Positions 1 through 8,860 are shown, counted from the stretch's first letter. The stretch: DNA of 38,559 nt from Clostridia bacterium (GCA_030445865.1 JASUSV010000013.1:1-38559); one strand, 5' to 3'. Numbers and translations: made by a program. The notes: generated by a model from the sequence alone, not told the origin.

Positions 1-21
1 CTCCCCAAACTTTACTGACTA

Positions 22-1557
22 TTAAATTAAAATACGCCATAAGAGTAAAAAATCCCTGGCGCGGCCAGCTAATCTGGGAATTTGGCGGCTAAAAAATTTA
101 GGAGGAAACAGCCAGTCTTCGGGGTTCCACCGCCGGAAAAGGCGGTCTTCCCTTGCCACCCGCTTCTTGGCCGCCTTGAACAGCCCGAAGAGCCTGCCCC
201 AAAGCTTGAAGTGCTGCCATCCTTCCCTCGGCGACAGCATCCTCAAAATCTCTTTGGGGACCTTCTCGGTAAAACCCAAAGCCCTCCTGGCTGTTACAAA
301 GGCAGCGGCCTGGTGGGCAGAAAGGCCGTAATCCCGTGAGTATTTGAAGTATCCGATAAGCGAGGTGAACTTAGCGGGTACGGTAAAGACCGCGATACCC
401 CTCTTCCTCAGGGCCACGACAATCCGGTTGAAAAGGAGCTTCTTGCAGAAGTTATGGGTGACGCGGTTGAAGAGGCGGTTGGTGTCGTGGTCCTGGGCGA
501 AGGAGAGCTCCTCCAGGGCTACCTGCTTTACACCCAAGCTACCCAGCCATTCAGCTACGTCTTTTGCCAGGTTCCCAGCTATCCATTCCCGTTTCTCGTG
601 GGAGACGTAGACTAACTCGGGGCACCGGAAGCAGCGCGAGGCACGGAAATTGCCGTCTGGAAGGGCTATGGTTACGGCCACCACATCGGGGTTGAAGTCT
701 ATCCCTGCCAAGCTTGAGCTCTTGTCTACAGGCATATCATCGCCCAAGGAGAAAGAAATGAAGCAGTCAAACCTGCCATTTTTCCTGATTACCCTCACCG
801 TATAGGCCCCGGCTTTCGCAAGGTGTTGTAATAGCATATTACGGTAACGCCCAGGTATTTCCAGGGGCACCGTTACCCATTCTTCTTTTTTCCTCTTGCG
901 GCCACTCTTGTCTTCCGGTTCCGGCGGTATGTAAACATTGAGGCGGAAGGAGCCGGTAGCCTCATCAAAGACCACTTCTGCATTGGCGTTGCCGTATTGG
1001 CCTTCCAGCCCCTTCTGGTTGGCCTGGCCTACGGAGTAAAAGGCGCCTGCCCTGAGTTCCCGCCACTCCTCTTTAGACAGTTTTCCTTCCTGGAGCAGGA
1101 GCAGATTCCTCTTACCCCCGAATACCGCGGGCGGGACTTCGCCCCTCTCCAGGAAGCCTTTCCAATAGGCCAGCTTGCTCCGGAGTCTGGTAATACGAAA
1201 AGTCAAACCCTGGCGTTTGAGCTTGTTTTTAGTCCGCCCCAGCTTCTCTTCGGACTTTTCTATCTTGGCCTCCAGATCCGCTACATGCATCCTGACCTGT
1301 TCCTTTTGACTCTCCACGGTGGCCTTAGCGTCCTCGACAGCCCACTGGCACCAGCGGGCGTTGGGAAAAAACTTGTCATAGAGGTCTTTGACTATTTTTC
1401 CGGGTTCTTTTCCCCGCTTGAGGGCCTGGTAAGAGGTTCGTTTGGCCGCCTGGAACCGACGCATGAAGGAAACCAGCTTTTTTTCTGCCTCCCTGTCCGG
1501 GTATATCCTGCCAGGCAGGGTTATCATGTCAGCGGGCTTATTCACCTTTTGCCGCAT
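22..1557 (-). CDS. tnpB: TnpB-like RuvC protein of an IS607-type element
   Basis: This 511-residue protein belongs to the TnpB (OrfB) family, RNA-guided RuvC-type nucleases carried by IS200/IS605 and IS607 transposons. I see a basic, coiled-coil-rich N-terminal half (residues about 75-135), then RuvC motif I at AGIDFNPDVVAV (Asp287) and motif II at VALEELSF (Glu349). Where the family usually has DxNAA, this protein has SAHQAAAF (His415), so the third acidic residue appears to be missing. There is also no CxxC zinc ribbon between motifs II and III. The gene overlaps the upstream recombinase gene by 20 nt, as is usual for IS607. The stop lies 22 nt from the window edge, so the element end and any guide RNA (omega/reRNA) lie outside. 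Family assignment is firm; nuclease activity is doubtful. Confidence 0.85.
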   Translation of the reverse strand: MRQKVNKPADMITLPGRIYPDREAEKKLVSFMRRFQAAKRTSYQALKRGKEPGKIVKDLYDKFFPNARWCQWAVEDAKATVESQKEQVRMHVADLEAKIEKSEEKLGRTKNKLKRQGLTFRITRLRSKLAYWKGFLERGEVPPAVFGGKRNLLLLQEGKLSKEEWRELRAGAFYSVGQANQKGLEGQYGNANAEVVFDEATGSFRLNVYIPPEPEDKSGRKRKKEEWVTVPLEIPGRYRNMLLQHLAKAGAYTVRVIRKNGRFDCFISFSLGDDMPVDKSSSLAGIDFNPDVVAVTIALPDGNFRASRCFRCPELVYVSHEKREWIAGNLAKDVAEWLGSLGVKQVALEELSFAQDHDTNRLFNRVTHNFCKKLLFNRIVVALRKRGIAVFTVPAKFTSLIGYFKYSRDYGLSAHQAAAFVTARRALGFTEKVPKEILRMLSPREGWQHFKLWGRLFGLFKAAKKRVAREDRLFRRWNPEDWLFPPKFFSRQIPRLAGRARDFLLLWRILI

Positions 1558-2179
1558 CCGCCATGGCCTCCCTTACCTTTCTGCGGAACTCCTTGCTCCG
1601 GGAACCATAAAGCTTGGCGGAAAACATGGTGAGTATGGAGAGCATGTCCTGTACCAGCTCTTCCTGAAGGAACTTCGGCTCTTCCCCGTCGACGACCTCT
1701 ATCTTTACGCCGAAAGCGTTAAAGAAGCGCTCGATATAAGTGAAGCCGAAACGGGCCAACCGGTCTTTAAATTCGACTACCACCAGGTCCATTTTCCCTT
1801 CGCGGGCTAGCTTAAAGAGCCGTGCGAGTCCTTTGCGCTTCTCATTCAGGCCTGAACCCTGTTCTGCAACAACCGCCACTATCTCGTAGCCTCTGAAACG
1901 GCAATACTCTTCCAGTCGTTGCCTTTGGCGTTCCAGATTTCCCGCTCCGGCCTGTTTGGCTGAAGAAACGCGGGTATAAACAACAGCCCTGCGGCCGGAA
2001 GGGAGATCTTCTCCCAGAAGGCGCAAGACCTCGCTCCTGGGGAAACGCCTCTGGCCGGAGGGCGTGCGTATACAGCGTATTTTACCTTCCCTCTCCCAGC
2101 GGCGCAGGGTTACAGGATGTACGCCCAGTATTTCAGCGGCTTTACGTAATGGGTAGTGTTCTTCTAATTCAGGTTTCAT
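1538..2179 (-). CDS. tnpA: IS607-family serine recombinase (TnpA)
   Basis: The 213-residue protein has the IS607 TnpA architecture. A MerR-like helix-turn-helix at residues 9-56 (RKAAEILGVHPVTLRRWERE) is followed by a resolvase/invertase catalytic domain from residue 64. The catalytic serine should be Ser72 in YTRVSSAKQ. Downstream motifs EFKDRLARFGF and VVDGEEP fit the resolvase core. It should cut and rejoin DNA as a tetramer during transposition. ATG at 2179 is preceded by no Shine-Dalgarno sequence, but a good promoter ends 6 nt upstream, so the mRNA may be leaderless. The tnpB-like gene follows with a 20-nt overlap. The protein looks intact. Confidence 0.92.
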   Translation of the reverse strand: MKPELEEHYPLRKAAEILGVHPVTLRRWEREGKIRCIRTPSGQRRFPRSEVLRLLGEDLPSGRRAVVYTRVSSAKQAGAGNLERQRQRLEEYCRFRGYEIVAVVAEQGSGLNEKRKGLARLFKLAREGKMDLVVVEFKDRLARFGFTYIERFFNAFGVKIEVVDGEEPKFLQEELVQDMLSILTMFSAKLYGSRSKEFRRKVREAMADAAKGE

Positions 2180-2214
2180 AATTTAAGTATAGCATTGATC
2201 AAGAAAAAAGGCAA
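2180..2214 (-). promoter_or_regulatory. Promoter of tnpA, probably leaderless transcript
   Basis: Read on the minus strand, TTGCCT (2214-2209) and TATACT (2191-2186) are separated by exactly 17 nt. Only 6 nt lie between the -10 box and the tnpA ATG at 2179, so transcription would begin at or next to the start codon. No ribosome-binding site fits in between. Confidence 0.55.
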
Positions 2215-2333
2215 CTGTTGGATGGACCTGCAATACCAAACCGGAAAGAGTGGTCATCTACATTAACGAAGTCAAAAAAGAACATGCCGCGCGGGCAGGT
2301 GTTTTGCGTTGCGACGAAGAAGGTGGGGTCTAA
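2199..2333 (+). pseudogene. Possible 3' remnant of a gene interrupted by the IS607 element
   Basis: A 44-codon open stretch runs from just after an in-frame TGA (2196-2198) to a TAA at 2331-2333. It has no convincing start codon or SD. The deduced peptide ends PERVVIYINEVKKEHAARAG followed by VLRCDEEGGV, which has protein-like composition, but I do not recognise it. It may be the 3' end of a gene whose 5' part was lost when the neighbouring element inserted. It meets the IMPase-family gene tail to tail. Confidence is low because the stretch is short. Confidence 0.25.
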
Positions 2334-3283
2334 CCCCCGGCTTCACAGCCCGCACCCGGTGTAGCGCTCCGGTAGCCCAGCAAGCTTTCCAATTCTTCCT
2401 TAAGCCGGGCCGTCCCGGCCGCGATTAGCCGGAAGCGTACTTCCTTAAGTAAATTTTCTTCGGAGAGGACGCGGTAGAGGAAATCCTGGGCCAGAGCCGG
2501 GTCGCGTTCACCGTTGCGGAGGAGCTCATAGCCGAACTCTCCTCCGGCCTCGCGTACCAGGTGGTAGCTCTGGCAGACATCGGTAATCTTCAAGCGGCCC
2601 ATCGGCGAAATATAGGCATCGTACTGGCCACAGGCCACCTGGCAAAAATCCAGGATGGAGCTGCCCAGGCGCCGCTGGATTATGCCCCGCTCCAGCAGAG
2701 CCTTTACGCCGGCCGGCAACTGATGACATTCATCCAGGTCAAGGCCGATGACGCTCCTCTCCCCAAGGGATTCAAGGGGAGAGGAGTGAATTTTTTTATG
2801 AAAGCGGCCAAACTTTATATAAGCTCCCTGCCCGCTAACGGCATAGTAAACCTGTTCACCGAAGATCTCGCGGTGAATGCTCACCCGGATGGCTTCAGGA
2901 GTTTTTACTGCCTCCAGGTCCTTTAGATACCCCATGCCTAAAGACATAGAGAGGTGGGGCGCGGGAGTCAGGTAGGGCCGGATATTGGTGGAGCCGTCAA
3001 CCGGGTCGAGCAAGAAAAAATATTCCGGACAGCGGTGCAAAAATTCTACCCCCGTCTCTTCGCTAATAAGAACGCAGGGCAATTCCCGCTGGCTTTCCTG
3101 TAAAATCTGACGAATCCGGGCGTTTACCGCGGCATCGAAAGCCGTCATCATGTCGCCGGAAGGATTTACGGCGCTCAGGCGGGTATGGAGCTCGAATTCT
3201 TCCTGGATTAAACGGCGGATATAATCCGCCGTCTCGGCTAAAACGGAACAGCCCCAATCTAACAACTGTCGTTCGTTCAACAT
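2330..3283 (-). CDS. Inositol-monophosphatase-family phosphatase
   Basis: The 317-residue protein belongs to the Mg2+/Li+-dependent IMPase/FBPase superfamily. The metal-binding motifs are visible: SEETG near residue 75, then LDPVDGSTNI near residue 95. The C-terminal part (GSSILDFCQVACGQYDAYI, then KITDVCQSYHLVREAGG) matches the second signature, with TDV where inositol phosphatases usually have WD. The substrate cannot be told from sequence; inositol-1-phosphate, fructose-1,6-bisphosphate and PAP are all possible in this superfamily. The start codon overlaps the stop of the U32 gene by one base (TAATG), so the two genes are probably translationally coupled. The C-terminus ends next to the IS607 insertion but looks complete. 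Confidence 0.8.
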   Translation of the reverse strand: MLNERQLLDWGCSVLAETADYIRRLIQEEFELHTRLSAVNPSGDMMTAFDAAVNARIRQILQESQRELPCVLISEETGVEFLHRCPEYFFLLDPVDGSTNIRPYLTPAPHLSMSLGMGYLKDLEAVKTPEAIRVSIHREIFGEQVYYAVSGQGAYIKFGRFHKKIHSSPLESLGERSVIGLDLDECHQLPAGVKALLERGIIQRRLGSSILDFCQVACGQYDAYISPMGRLKITDVCQSYHLVREAGGEFGYELLRNGERDPALAQDFLYRVLSEENLLKEVRFRLIAAGTARLKEELESLLGYRSATPGAGCEAGG

Positions 3284-5811
3284 TAAATAACCCCCCGGTA
3301 ATAATGGCCCCTGGTCAACCCTGCCGGAGCCAGGGCCTCTATTTCTGCGGCTATAGATTCAAGGTCGCTTTTATGACCGGATAAGACGGCGTCCAGGGCC
3401 CGGCGGTAGAGAGAAGTAATCCGGCCCACCAAAGCCGCCTCTTTCTCCCGCAGTTCCAGGCGCAAAAATTTGAAGCCCCGGTTAATTAAATCCGGCAATT
3501 GCTCTACCAGGCATATTTCTTTAGGGTTATAAAGGTAAAAGCGGCAGCGCTCGTCGGTGGTAACCGGAAAGATTAAACCTAGCCTGTCCTGCAGGCCAAA
3601 GTAATTTTTACGGCAGGGGGCAGGGCATTTCTTTTCGCCGGCTTTACCCCCCAGGCGGGCGCCCAGTACGCAATGGGCCGAAACCATGAGGGGCAGCGAG
3701 CCTTGGACGATGACCTCCAGCGGCAGGATGTCCTGGCGCAGATTTTGCAACTGGCCCCGGTTAAGTTCCGGTGAGACCGCAGCCCCGGCAACGCCCAGTT
3801 GGGCCAGCTGCACCAGCGCCAGGTTGTTGAAAACATTAAGCTGGTAGTCGGCCCAGGCGGCCAAACCGGCGCGGGCAACCAGGGTCAGACTACCTAAATT
3901 TCCGGCCAGAACCATCGCCGCGCCGCAGTCTTTAAAAGAGGCGACCATGGCTTCTATGCGCCCGGCCTCGTCTTCCTGCCAGATGCGCGGCAGGGCCGGG
4001 ATCACCTCAGCGCCTTTTTTCGCCCCGCATTCCAAGAGCTTCTCCAGGCCGGCCTCGCCCGCCAGACGTTCCTGCCGCCATCTCTCACCGCCCAGGTAGA
4101 CCCGGTCGGCGCCGCTGGCCAGAGCCGCCTCGGCCGCTGCCGGGCTACCGGCCGCCACGGCCAGGCGGGGGATGTTTTCCGTCCCGCTAGGAAAGGCAAC
4201 CGGACGCCCGGCCACCAATAAACGCCTAATCGCTCCTTCTATCTTTGCCGCATCTACTTCTACGCGGGGCCAGGCGGAGAGCCTTGACGAGCGCAAGTTT
4301 TCTATAGCTTCCCGGCGAACTGCGTTAATCTCGCTAAAAGGTACCATAATTTCGCCGTCCAGGTGGACATTCAAGCCCTGGAGTTCATAGGGCGTATTGC
4401 CCAGGCGGTTTAACTGGCGCTCCAGGAATTCCGGGGTCAAAGAATGCTCCCTGGCGGGCTCGGCCCGGAAAACCGTAGCGCCCCGGCCTTTATGGCCTTC
4501 CGCATCCCTTACTTCTATCTCCAGCGGCCGGCCAGGTGCGGCCCAAACCTCCATCCATACGGGGACCTTCCTCTCTTCGCGGGGCCCAGTATAAGCTCTG
4601 CGGGCCTCCGCCATGAGCCGAACATCGTGGGTCTTAAAGACGCGGTCCCCTACCCTGGCCTGAGGAGGGAGTTCTAAAGCAACTACCCTGCCGGCCGGGG
4701 CTTCATCTACCTCGCGGCCATCCACCCAAAGGCGGCACACTTCCGTGCCCACATGGCCGCCCTGCTTTACCCACACCTCGATGCCGTCGCCCCGGCGCAA
4801 AACCCGCTCCAGACGCAGGTCAGCCCGCAGCCCCGGCCCCCTGGCTACAATACGGCCTAGATACACGCCGCGGTTGCTGGGCCGGCCGTAGCTCATCAGC
4901 CCGGCACCGGGGTTGCCCAGAAAATAGCCGGCGGTAAACTGGCGGTTAAAGGCCTGCGCCGCCGCCTCTTCCTCTTCAGGGAGAATCTCAAATTTCCCGG
5001 GGTCCTCAAAGTAACGATCGATGGCCCGGCGGTAGAGACGCGTGACCACGGCCACGTATTCGGGACGGCGCATGCGGCCTTCGATCTTGAAGGCGTCCAC
5101 GCCCGAGGCTATGATCTGGGGTAAAAGGGCGAGGGTATTGAGGTCCCGGGTGCTCAGGAGGTGTTCGGCCCCGCCTGCCACCGGCCGCCCCCGGGCATCA
5201 ACCAAGGTATAAGGGAGGCGGCAGGGCTGGGCACAGCGACCCCGGTTGCCGCTCCGGCCTCCGACCATGCTGCTCAAGAGGCACTGGCCAGAGTAGGCGA
5301 AGCACAGGGCGCCGTGAACGAAGACTTCCAGCTCCAGAGCGGACTTTTGGCGTATGGCGCGTATCTCATGGAGAGAAAGCTCCCGCGCCAGCACCACCCG
5401 GCTCAAGCCCAGGCGGGCCAGCATCTCTACTCCGGCGGCATTGGCCACGGTCATCTGGGTGCTGCCGATGAGTTTCAGTCCTGGCAGCACTTCGCGCGCG
5501 AGCTTAATTAGGCCCAGGTCCTGGACGATAACGCCGTCAACGCCTGTCCGGGCCAAGAAAGCCAGGTAATCGAGGGCTTGTTCCAGTTCGGAATCGGCCA
5601 GCAAAGTATTGACGGTAATGTAAGCCCGGACGCCGCGCTCGTGGAGGTAGTCTACGGCTTCCTCTATTTCTTCGGGTTCAAAATTCTCGGCAAACTCTCG
5701 CGCGTTAAAGCGGCGGCCGCCGAAATAAACGGCGTCGGCGCCACCGGCAACCGCCGCCCTTAAAGCCTCTTTACTGCCCGCCGGGGCCATGAGTTCTGGT
5801 TTGCGCTGCAA
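3283..5811 (-). CDS. U32 family peptidase / RlhA-like protein, long form
   Basis: This 842-residue protein is a long-form peptidase U32 protein. In this family, characterised members such as RlhA hydroxylate 23S rRNA cytidine and bind an Fe-S cluster. The signature runs EVFVHGALCFAYSGQCLLSS, with Cys170, Cys177, Cys193 and Cys197 as likely cluster ligands. The C-terminal third repeats the same fold: GSPAAAEAALASGADRVYLG mirrors the N-terminus, and QGSLPLMVSAHC with KKCPAPCRKNYFG mirrors the Cys region. The first Cys of that second set is absent. The start is TTG at 5811, with AAGGAG 10 nt upstream. It heads a two-gene operon with the IMPase-family gene. RNA modification is more likely than proteolysis, but this is inferred from family knowledge. 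Confidence 0.85.
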   Translation of the reverse strand: MQRKPELMAPAGSKEALRAAVAGGADAVYFGGRRFNAREFAENFEPEEIEEAVDYLHERGVRAYITVNTLLADSELEQALDYLAFLARTGVDGVIVQDLGLIKLAREVLPGLKLIGSTQMTVANAAGVEMLARLGLSRVVLARELSLHEIRAIRQKSALELEVFVHGALCFAYSGQCLLSSMVGGRSGNRGRCAQPCRLPYTLVDARGRPVAGGAEHLLSTRDLNTLALLPQIIASGVDAFKIEGRMRRPEYVAVVTRLYRRAIDRYFEDPGKFEILPEEEEAAAQAFNRQFTAGYFLGNPGAGLMSYGRPSNRGVYLGRIVARGPGLRADLRLERVLRRGDGIEVWVKQGGHVGTEVCRLWVDGREVDEAPAGRVVALELPPQARVGDRVFKTHDVRLMAEARRAYTGPREERKVPVWMEVWAAPGRPLEIEVRDAEGHKGRGATVFRAEPAREHSLTPEFLERQLNRLGNTPYELQGLNVHLDGEIMVPFSEINAVRREAIENLRSSRLSAWPRVEVDAAKIEGAIRRLLVAGRPVAFPSGTENIPRLAVAAGSPAAAEAALASGADRVYLGGERWRQERLAGEAGLEKLLECGAKKGAEVIPALPRIWQEDEAGRIEAMVASFKDCGAAMVLAGNLGSLTLVARAGLAAWADYQLNVFNNLALVQLAQLGVAGAAVSPELNRGQLQNLRQDILPLEVIVQGSLPLMVSAHCVLGARLGGKAGEKKCPAPCRKNYFGLQDRLGLIFPVTTDERCRFYLYNPKEICLVEQLPDLINRGFKFLRLELREKEAALVGRITSLYRRALDAVLSGHKSDLESIAAEIEALAPAGLTRGHYYRGVI

Positions 5812-5833
5812 ATATTTTCAACTCCTTAAACCT

Positions 5834-5839
5834 TATTAT
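5834..5839 (-). promoter_or_regulatory. Putative -10 box for the U32-IMPase operon
   Basis: A TATAAT hexamer lies on the minus strand 22 nt upstream of the TTG start of the U32 gene, right after the terminator of the preceding small gene. No good -35 match is seen at 16-18 nt, so the promoter call is tentative. Confidence 0.4.
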
Positions 5840-5840
5840 A

Positions 5841-5874
5841 CCAAAAAAATAAGCGTAGCTCGAAAGCTACGCTT
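5841..5874 (-). terminator. Rho-independent terminator after the small unknown gene
   Basis: AAGCGTAGC (5851-5859) and GCTACGCTT (5866-5874) form a perfect 9-bp stem with a 6-nt loop. On the minus strand the stem is followed by ATTTTTTT. It lies 29 nt past the stop of the small gene at 5903-6100 and insulates it from the U32 operon. Confidence 0.85.
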
Positions 5875-5902
5875 GGCATGGCTTCAGGTGTTAGGTTTAA
5901 TT

Positions 5903-6100
5903 TTAATTCTGCTCGGTACGTAAAAACACGCTCTCGATAGGGTCCTGGCAACAGTTAGATGATGCAAACCAATCCCAGTTGGAGCGCAGGCAATTATATC
6001 TTTCTTCCAGGCTAGCATACACTTCGTCAAGCTCAGGCGGAGAAAGATTGCTAAGTTCGCGGCTGTAGTCAACTTCCCCCCAAGAAAGTACCCTGGCCAT
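5903..6100 (-). CDS. Small hypothetical protein, 65 aa
   Basis: I do not recognise this protein. The ATG at 6100 was chosen over an upstream in-frame ATG at 6181 because GGGGAGG lies 9 nt before it. The protein begins MARVLSWGEVDYSRELSNLS and is acidic. It contains an adjacent Cys pair (SSNCCQDPIES) plus another Cys in YNCLRSNW, and has no signal peptide or membrane segment. It stands alone, with its own terminator at 5841-5874 and the terminator of the sigma-54 activator gene upstream, so it is a separate transcript. Strong translation signals and isolation suggest a real gene of unknown role. Confidence 0.55.
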   Translation of the reverse strand: MARVLSWGEVDYSRELSNLSPPELDEVYASLEERYNCLRSNWDWFASSNCCQDPIESVFLRTEQN

Positions 6101-6413
6101 CCTGTTTCGCCTCCCCTTTATTCTTGCCGGCCAATTTCCTGTACATATTGTAACATAGATTTTAAATATTCTATAGAGCAAAGGGTTATCCGGTCGGTTT
6201 TATAAGCCCAAATGCTAAAAATGTGCCCTGAACGGAAAATTGTACCGGCTTTCACTATCTATTTGTAGCAAAAAACATGCCAGGACATAAAAAAGCCGGG
6301 AATGGGGAGATTATCCACTAATCCCGGCATTTAAGATTGTGCTAATAAATATATTCACTAAGCCGCGCGTTCAAATTTTTGTACCAAATAGACGTCTTAA
6401 ACTTAATTTTGTT
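6101..6413. other. Intergenic region without a gene (313 bp)
   Basis: This AT-rich stretch holds the terminator of the sigma-54 activator gene (6287-6328) and the upstream region of the small gene. A weak minus-strand promoter can be drawn (TTGCTC, 18 nt, TATGTT) near 6150-6180. Nothing else is supported. Confidence 0.5.
6287..6328 (-). terminator. Rho-independent terminator of the sigma-54 activator gene
   Basis: GCCGGGA (6295-6301) pairs perfectly with TCCCGGC (6322-6328). On the minus strand the stem is followed by TTTTTT (6294-6289). It lies 86 nt downstream of the activator stop codon. Confidence 0.8.
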
Positions 6414-8684
6414 TTATCCAATTTTTTGTACCCATTTACAATTATTTGAATGGGCATTGGCCGGAGATAACTTGTATCTTTTAATCATTTCATTTAAAGT
6501 ACTGCGCTTAAGGCCCAGTATTTCCGCCGCCCTTGCCTGCACCCAGTGGCTCTCTTCTAAAGCTTTAAGCAAAAGCTGTACTTCATAGTTAGAAACAGCC
6601 TCTTTAAAAGTCATGCCTTTAGTAAAGGCCCAGCCCCCTGCTCTTGCCGCTATGCCGCGTAAATCGCGCGGCAGGTCGCCAAGCTCTATTTTGCTCCCTT
6701 CCGCCAGGATGACCGCCCGCTCAATGGCATTTTCCAATTCGCGCACATTGCCCGGCCAGTCGTACCTCACCAGGGCATCCAGGGCTTCCGGAGCAAATCC
6801 TTTAATATCTTTACGCAGCCGGGCGCAGCATTTATCTAAAAAGTGACGCGCCAGCAACGGTATGTCGTCGCGCCTCTCCCTTAAAGGCGGCAACCAAATA
6901 GTCACCACATTTAAACGGTAAAAAAGCTCGGGGCGGAAGGCTTCTTTTTTAATTGCTTCTTCCAGGTTACGGTTGGTAGCGGCAATCACCCGCACATCCA
7001 CTTTCCGGGGCCGGGTTTCCCCTAGGCGTAAAAACTCCCCTTCTTGTAAAACGCGCAGGAGCTTGCTCTGCAAGGCGAGGCCGATATCGCCAATCTCATC
7101 TAAAAAGAGGGTGCCGCCGTGGGCTTCTTCGAAAAGGCCTTTTTTTGCGGTCACGGCACCGGTAAAAGCCCCGCGCGCATGTCCGAAAAGTTCGCTCTCC
7201 AGCAAGTTCTCCGGCAAAGCGGCGCAATTTATACTGATAAAAGGCGCTTCGCTACGCAGGCTGTTGTAATGAATGGCCCTAGCCACCAGTTCTTTGCCCG
7301 TCCCGCTTTCACCGCGTATAAGAACAGTAGCATCCGTGCAGGCCACTTTCTCTATCAACCGGAAAACTTCCTGCATAGGCAGACTGTTGCCGATCATCTC
7401 TTCAAAACGACCACGCACAGTTTTTAATTCCTGTTGCAGAAGAATGTTTTTGCCCTGGAGTTGGGTTATAAGATACGGTAAACACATGCGATTCTCCGCC
7501 AGCCCCTGGTAGACGGCTACAGCCTTCTCGCGACAAGAAGCATAACCGCAGGCACCGCAGTTTAATTCATCTTCCGGAGTCATTTTTCCCAACTCGGCCA
7601 AAATGTTACGGATCTCGGCTTCGCTGGGCTGGGGGAAACGAATGCTCTTATCATGAAACTCACGCCTCAAGTTCACGCCTGTTAAATCCAGTTGTTGCTG
7701 GGGGAAGGCCTTTTCCATACCCTGCCGGGCGAAATCGGCCACTATACGCCGGCGGCGGAAAGGCGAATATTCGTTTTGCATCATGGGACCATTAATGCAA
7801 CCTTTACAAAAGAGCATATCTACCAGCTGGGGTACCATTTTACCTTCATTAATGGCCCTCAAAAATTCCAGGCAATCGTCCCTGCCTTCGACCACCAAAA
7901 CGCGATTCTCCAGTATATCGGCAGCTATCCCGGTGCTGCGGAGCAGGCCGCCGCCAATAGGGTAAAGACGGCCCAGGTAAGGGAAATCGTTATTAAAGGG
8001 GCTTTCTCCTAAAGTTTCAGGGTCAATGCCTTGAACATGCAATAATTCTTTAAGTTCGGCAAAAGTAAGTACGGCATCTACAGCGCCGGCCAGGCCGTCC
8101 TCCAGGGCTTCGGCTTTTTTGGCTACGCAGGGCCCGATGAAAACGGTCTTTACATGGGGGCCTTTCTTAGTTTTAAGATAGCGTCCCAGGGCGATCATGG
8201 GTGAAACAACCGGAATAAGTTGAGGAAGGAGTCTGGGAAAATATTTTTCCACCAAGGAAACTACGGCCGGGCAAGGGGTGCTGATCAAGCCCTGTCTCCC
8301 GTCGGCTTCTTCGCGGAGGTAAGTTAAGTACTCCTGGGTAACCAGATGAGCGCCGAACGCAACTTCGTGAACCTCATAAAAACCCAGCTTCCTCAAGGCT
8401 GCCACCACCTGCCCCGGCCATGCAGGATGAAATTCGGCTACAAAAGAGGGAGCCAGGCAGGCAATGGCTTTTCCGCCGGCAAGAAAAGCTTTGACCTTAT
8501 CAACCTCTTTCACCACTTCTTTGGCCTTTTGCGAACAGACCTTCACGCAATGGCCGCAGGCTATGCAGAGCTCCGGCACAACCTGCGCCTGGCCATCTAC
8601 AACCTTAATTGCCTTTACCGGGCAGTTGCGTACGCAAGAGTAACACATTTTACACTGTCCTGTGATTGTTTTCACTATTTCCAT
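6414..8684 (-). CDS. Sigma-54 activator with an [FeFe]-hydrogenase-like sensor domain
   Basis: The 756-residue protein joins a ferredoxin/H-cluster-like sensor to a bacterial enhancer-binding protein. Domains in order: two [4Fe-4S] motifs ([22 protein letters not shown]); an [FeFe]-hydrogenase large-subunit domain with equivalents of all three H-cluster motifs ([30 protein letters not shown]); a four-Cys Fe-S domain ([10 protein letters not shown] through RMC); a sigma-54 AAA+ domain with GESGTGKE, an intact GAFTGA loop and LFLDEIGD; and a C-terminal Fis-type helix-turn-helix. The conserved Trp of TSCxPxW is missing, so hydrogen turnover is unlikely, but the cluster cysteines are kept. ATG at 8684 is preferred to a TTG 39 nt upstream because GGGGG precedes it. 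It probably senses H2 or redox state and activates sigma-54 promoters, perhaps of the hydrogenase genes nearby. Confidence 0.9.
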   Translation of the reverse strand: MEIVKTITGQCKMCYSCVRNCPVKAIKVVDGQAQVVPELCIACGHCVKVCSQKAKEVVKEVDKVKAFLAGGKAIACLAPSFVAEFHPAWPGQVVAALRKLGFYEVHEVAFGAHLVTQEYLTYLREEADGRQGLISTPCPAVVSLVEKYFPRLLPQLIPVVSPMIALGRYLKTKKGPHVKTVFIGPCVAKKAEALEDGLAGAVDAVLTFAELKELLHVQGIDPETLGESPFNNDFPYLGRLYPIGGGLLRSTGIAADILENRVLVVEGRDDCLEFLRAINEGKMVPQLVDMLFCKGCINGPMMQNEYSPFRRRRIVADFARQGMEKAFPQQQLDLTGVNLRREFHDKSIRFPQPSEAEIRNILAELGKMTPEDELNCGACGYASCREKAVAVYQGLAENRMCLPYLITQLQGKNILLQQELKTVRGRFEEMIGNSLPMQEVFRLIEKVACTDATVLIRGESGTGKELVARAIHYNSLRSEAPFISINCAALPENLLESELFGHARGAFTGAVTAKKGLFEEAHGGTLFLDEIGDIGLALQSKLLRVLQEGEFLRLGETRPRKVDVRVIAATNRNLEEAIKKEAFRPELFYRLNVVTIWLPPLRERRDDIPLLARHFLDKCCARLRKDIKGFAPEALDALVRYDWPGNVRELENAIERAVILAEGSKIELGDLPRDLRGIAARAGGWAFTKGMTFKEAVSNYEVQLLLKALEESHWVQARAAEILGLKRSTLNEMIKRYKLSPANAHSNNCKWVQKIG

Positions 8685-8722
8685 AATAATGCCCCCATAT
8701 AGCGAAAGTTCTCCCAGGTTCA

Positions 8723-8773
8723 ATTATACAATACATTTTTCTGGATGGCGAGAGTTTTTATGAAAGCCATCCA
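8723..8773 (-). promoter_or_regulatory. Promoter/operator region of the sigma-54 activator gene
   Basis: A TATAAT box lies on the minus strand at 8728-8723. A perfect 8-bp inverted repeat, TGGATGGC (8742-8749) and GCCATCCA (8766-8773), with a 16-nt spacer lies just upstream and covers the place where a -35 box would be. This geometry fits an operator, possibly autoregulatory. A -35 hexamer matching TTGACA is not visible at the right distance. Confidence 0.45.
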
Positions 8774-8860
8774 CGCTTTCGTCAAGTTACCAAAAATTCT
8801 GGCCGCGCCCTCCGCTTGCTAAACCATACTGCCAGGAGGCCACCGCTTGCCGCTTTTTTC

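Noticed and set aside
997-1632. Long open frame on the + strand opposite the tnpB-like gene
   Set aside because: It is antisense to a clear TnpB-family gene, has no SD and no domain.
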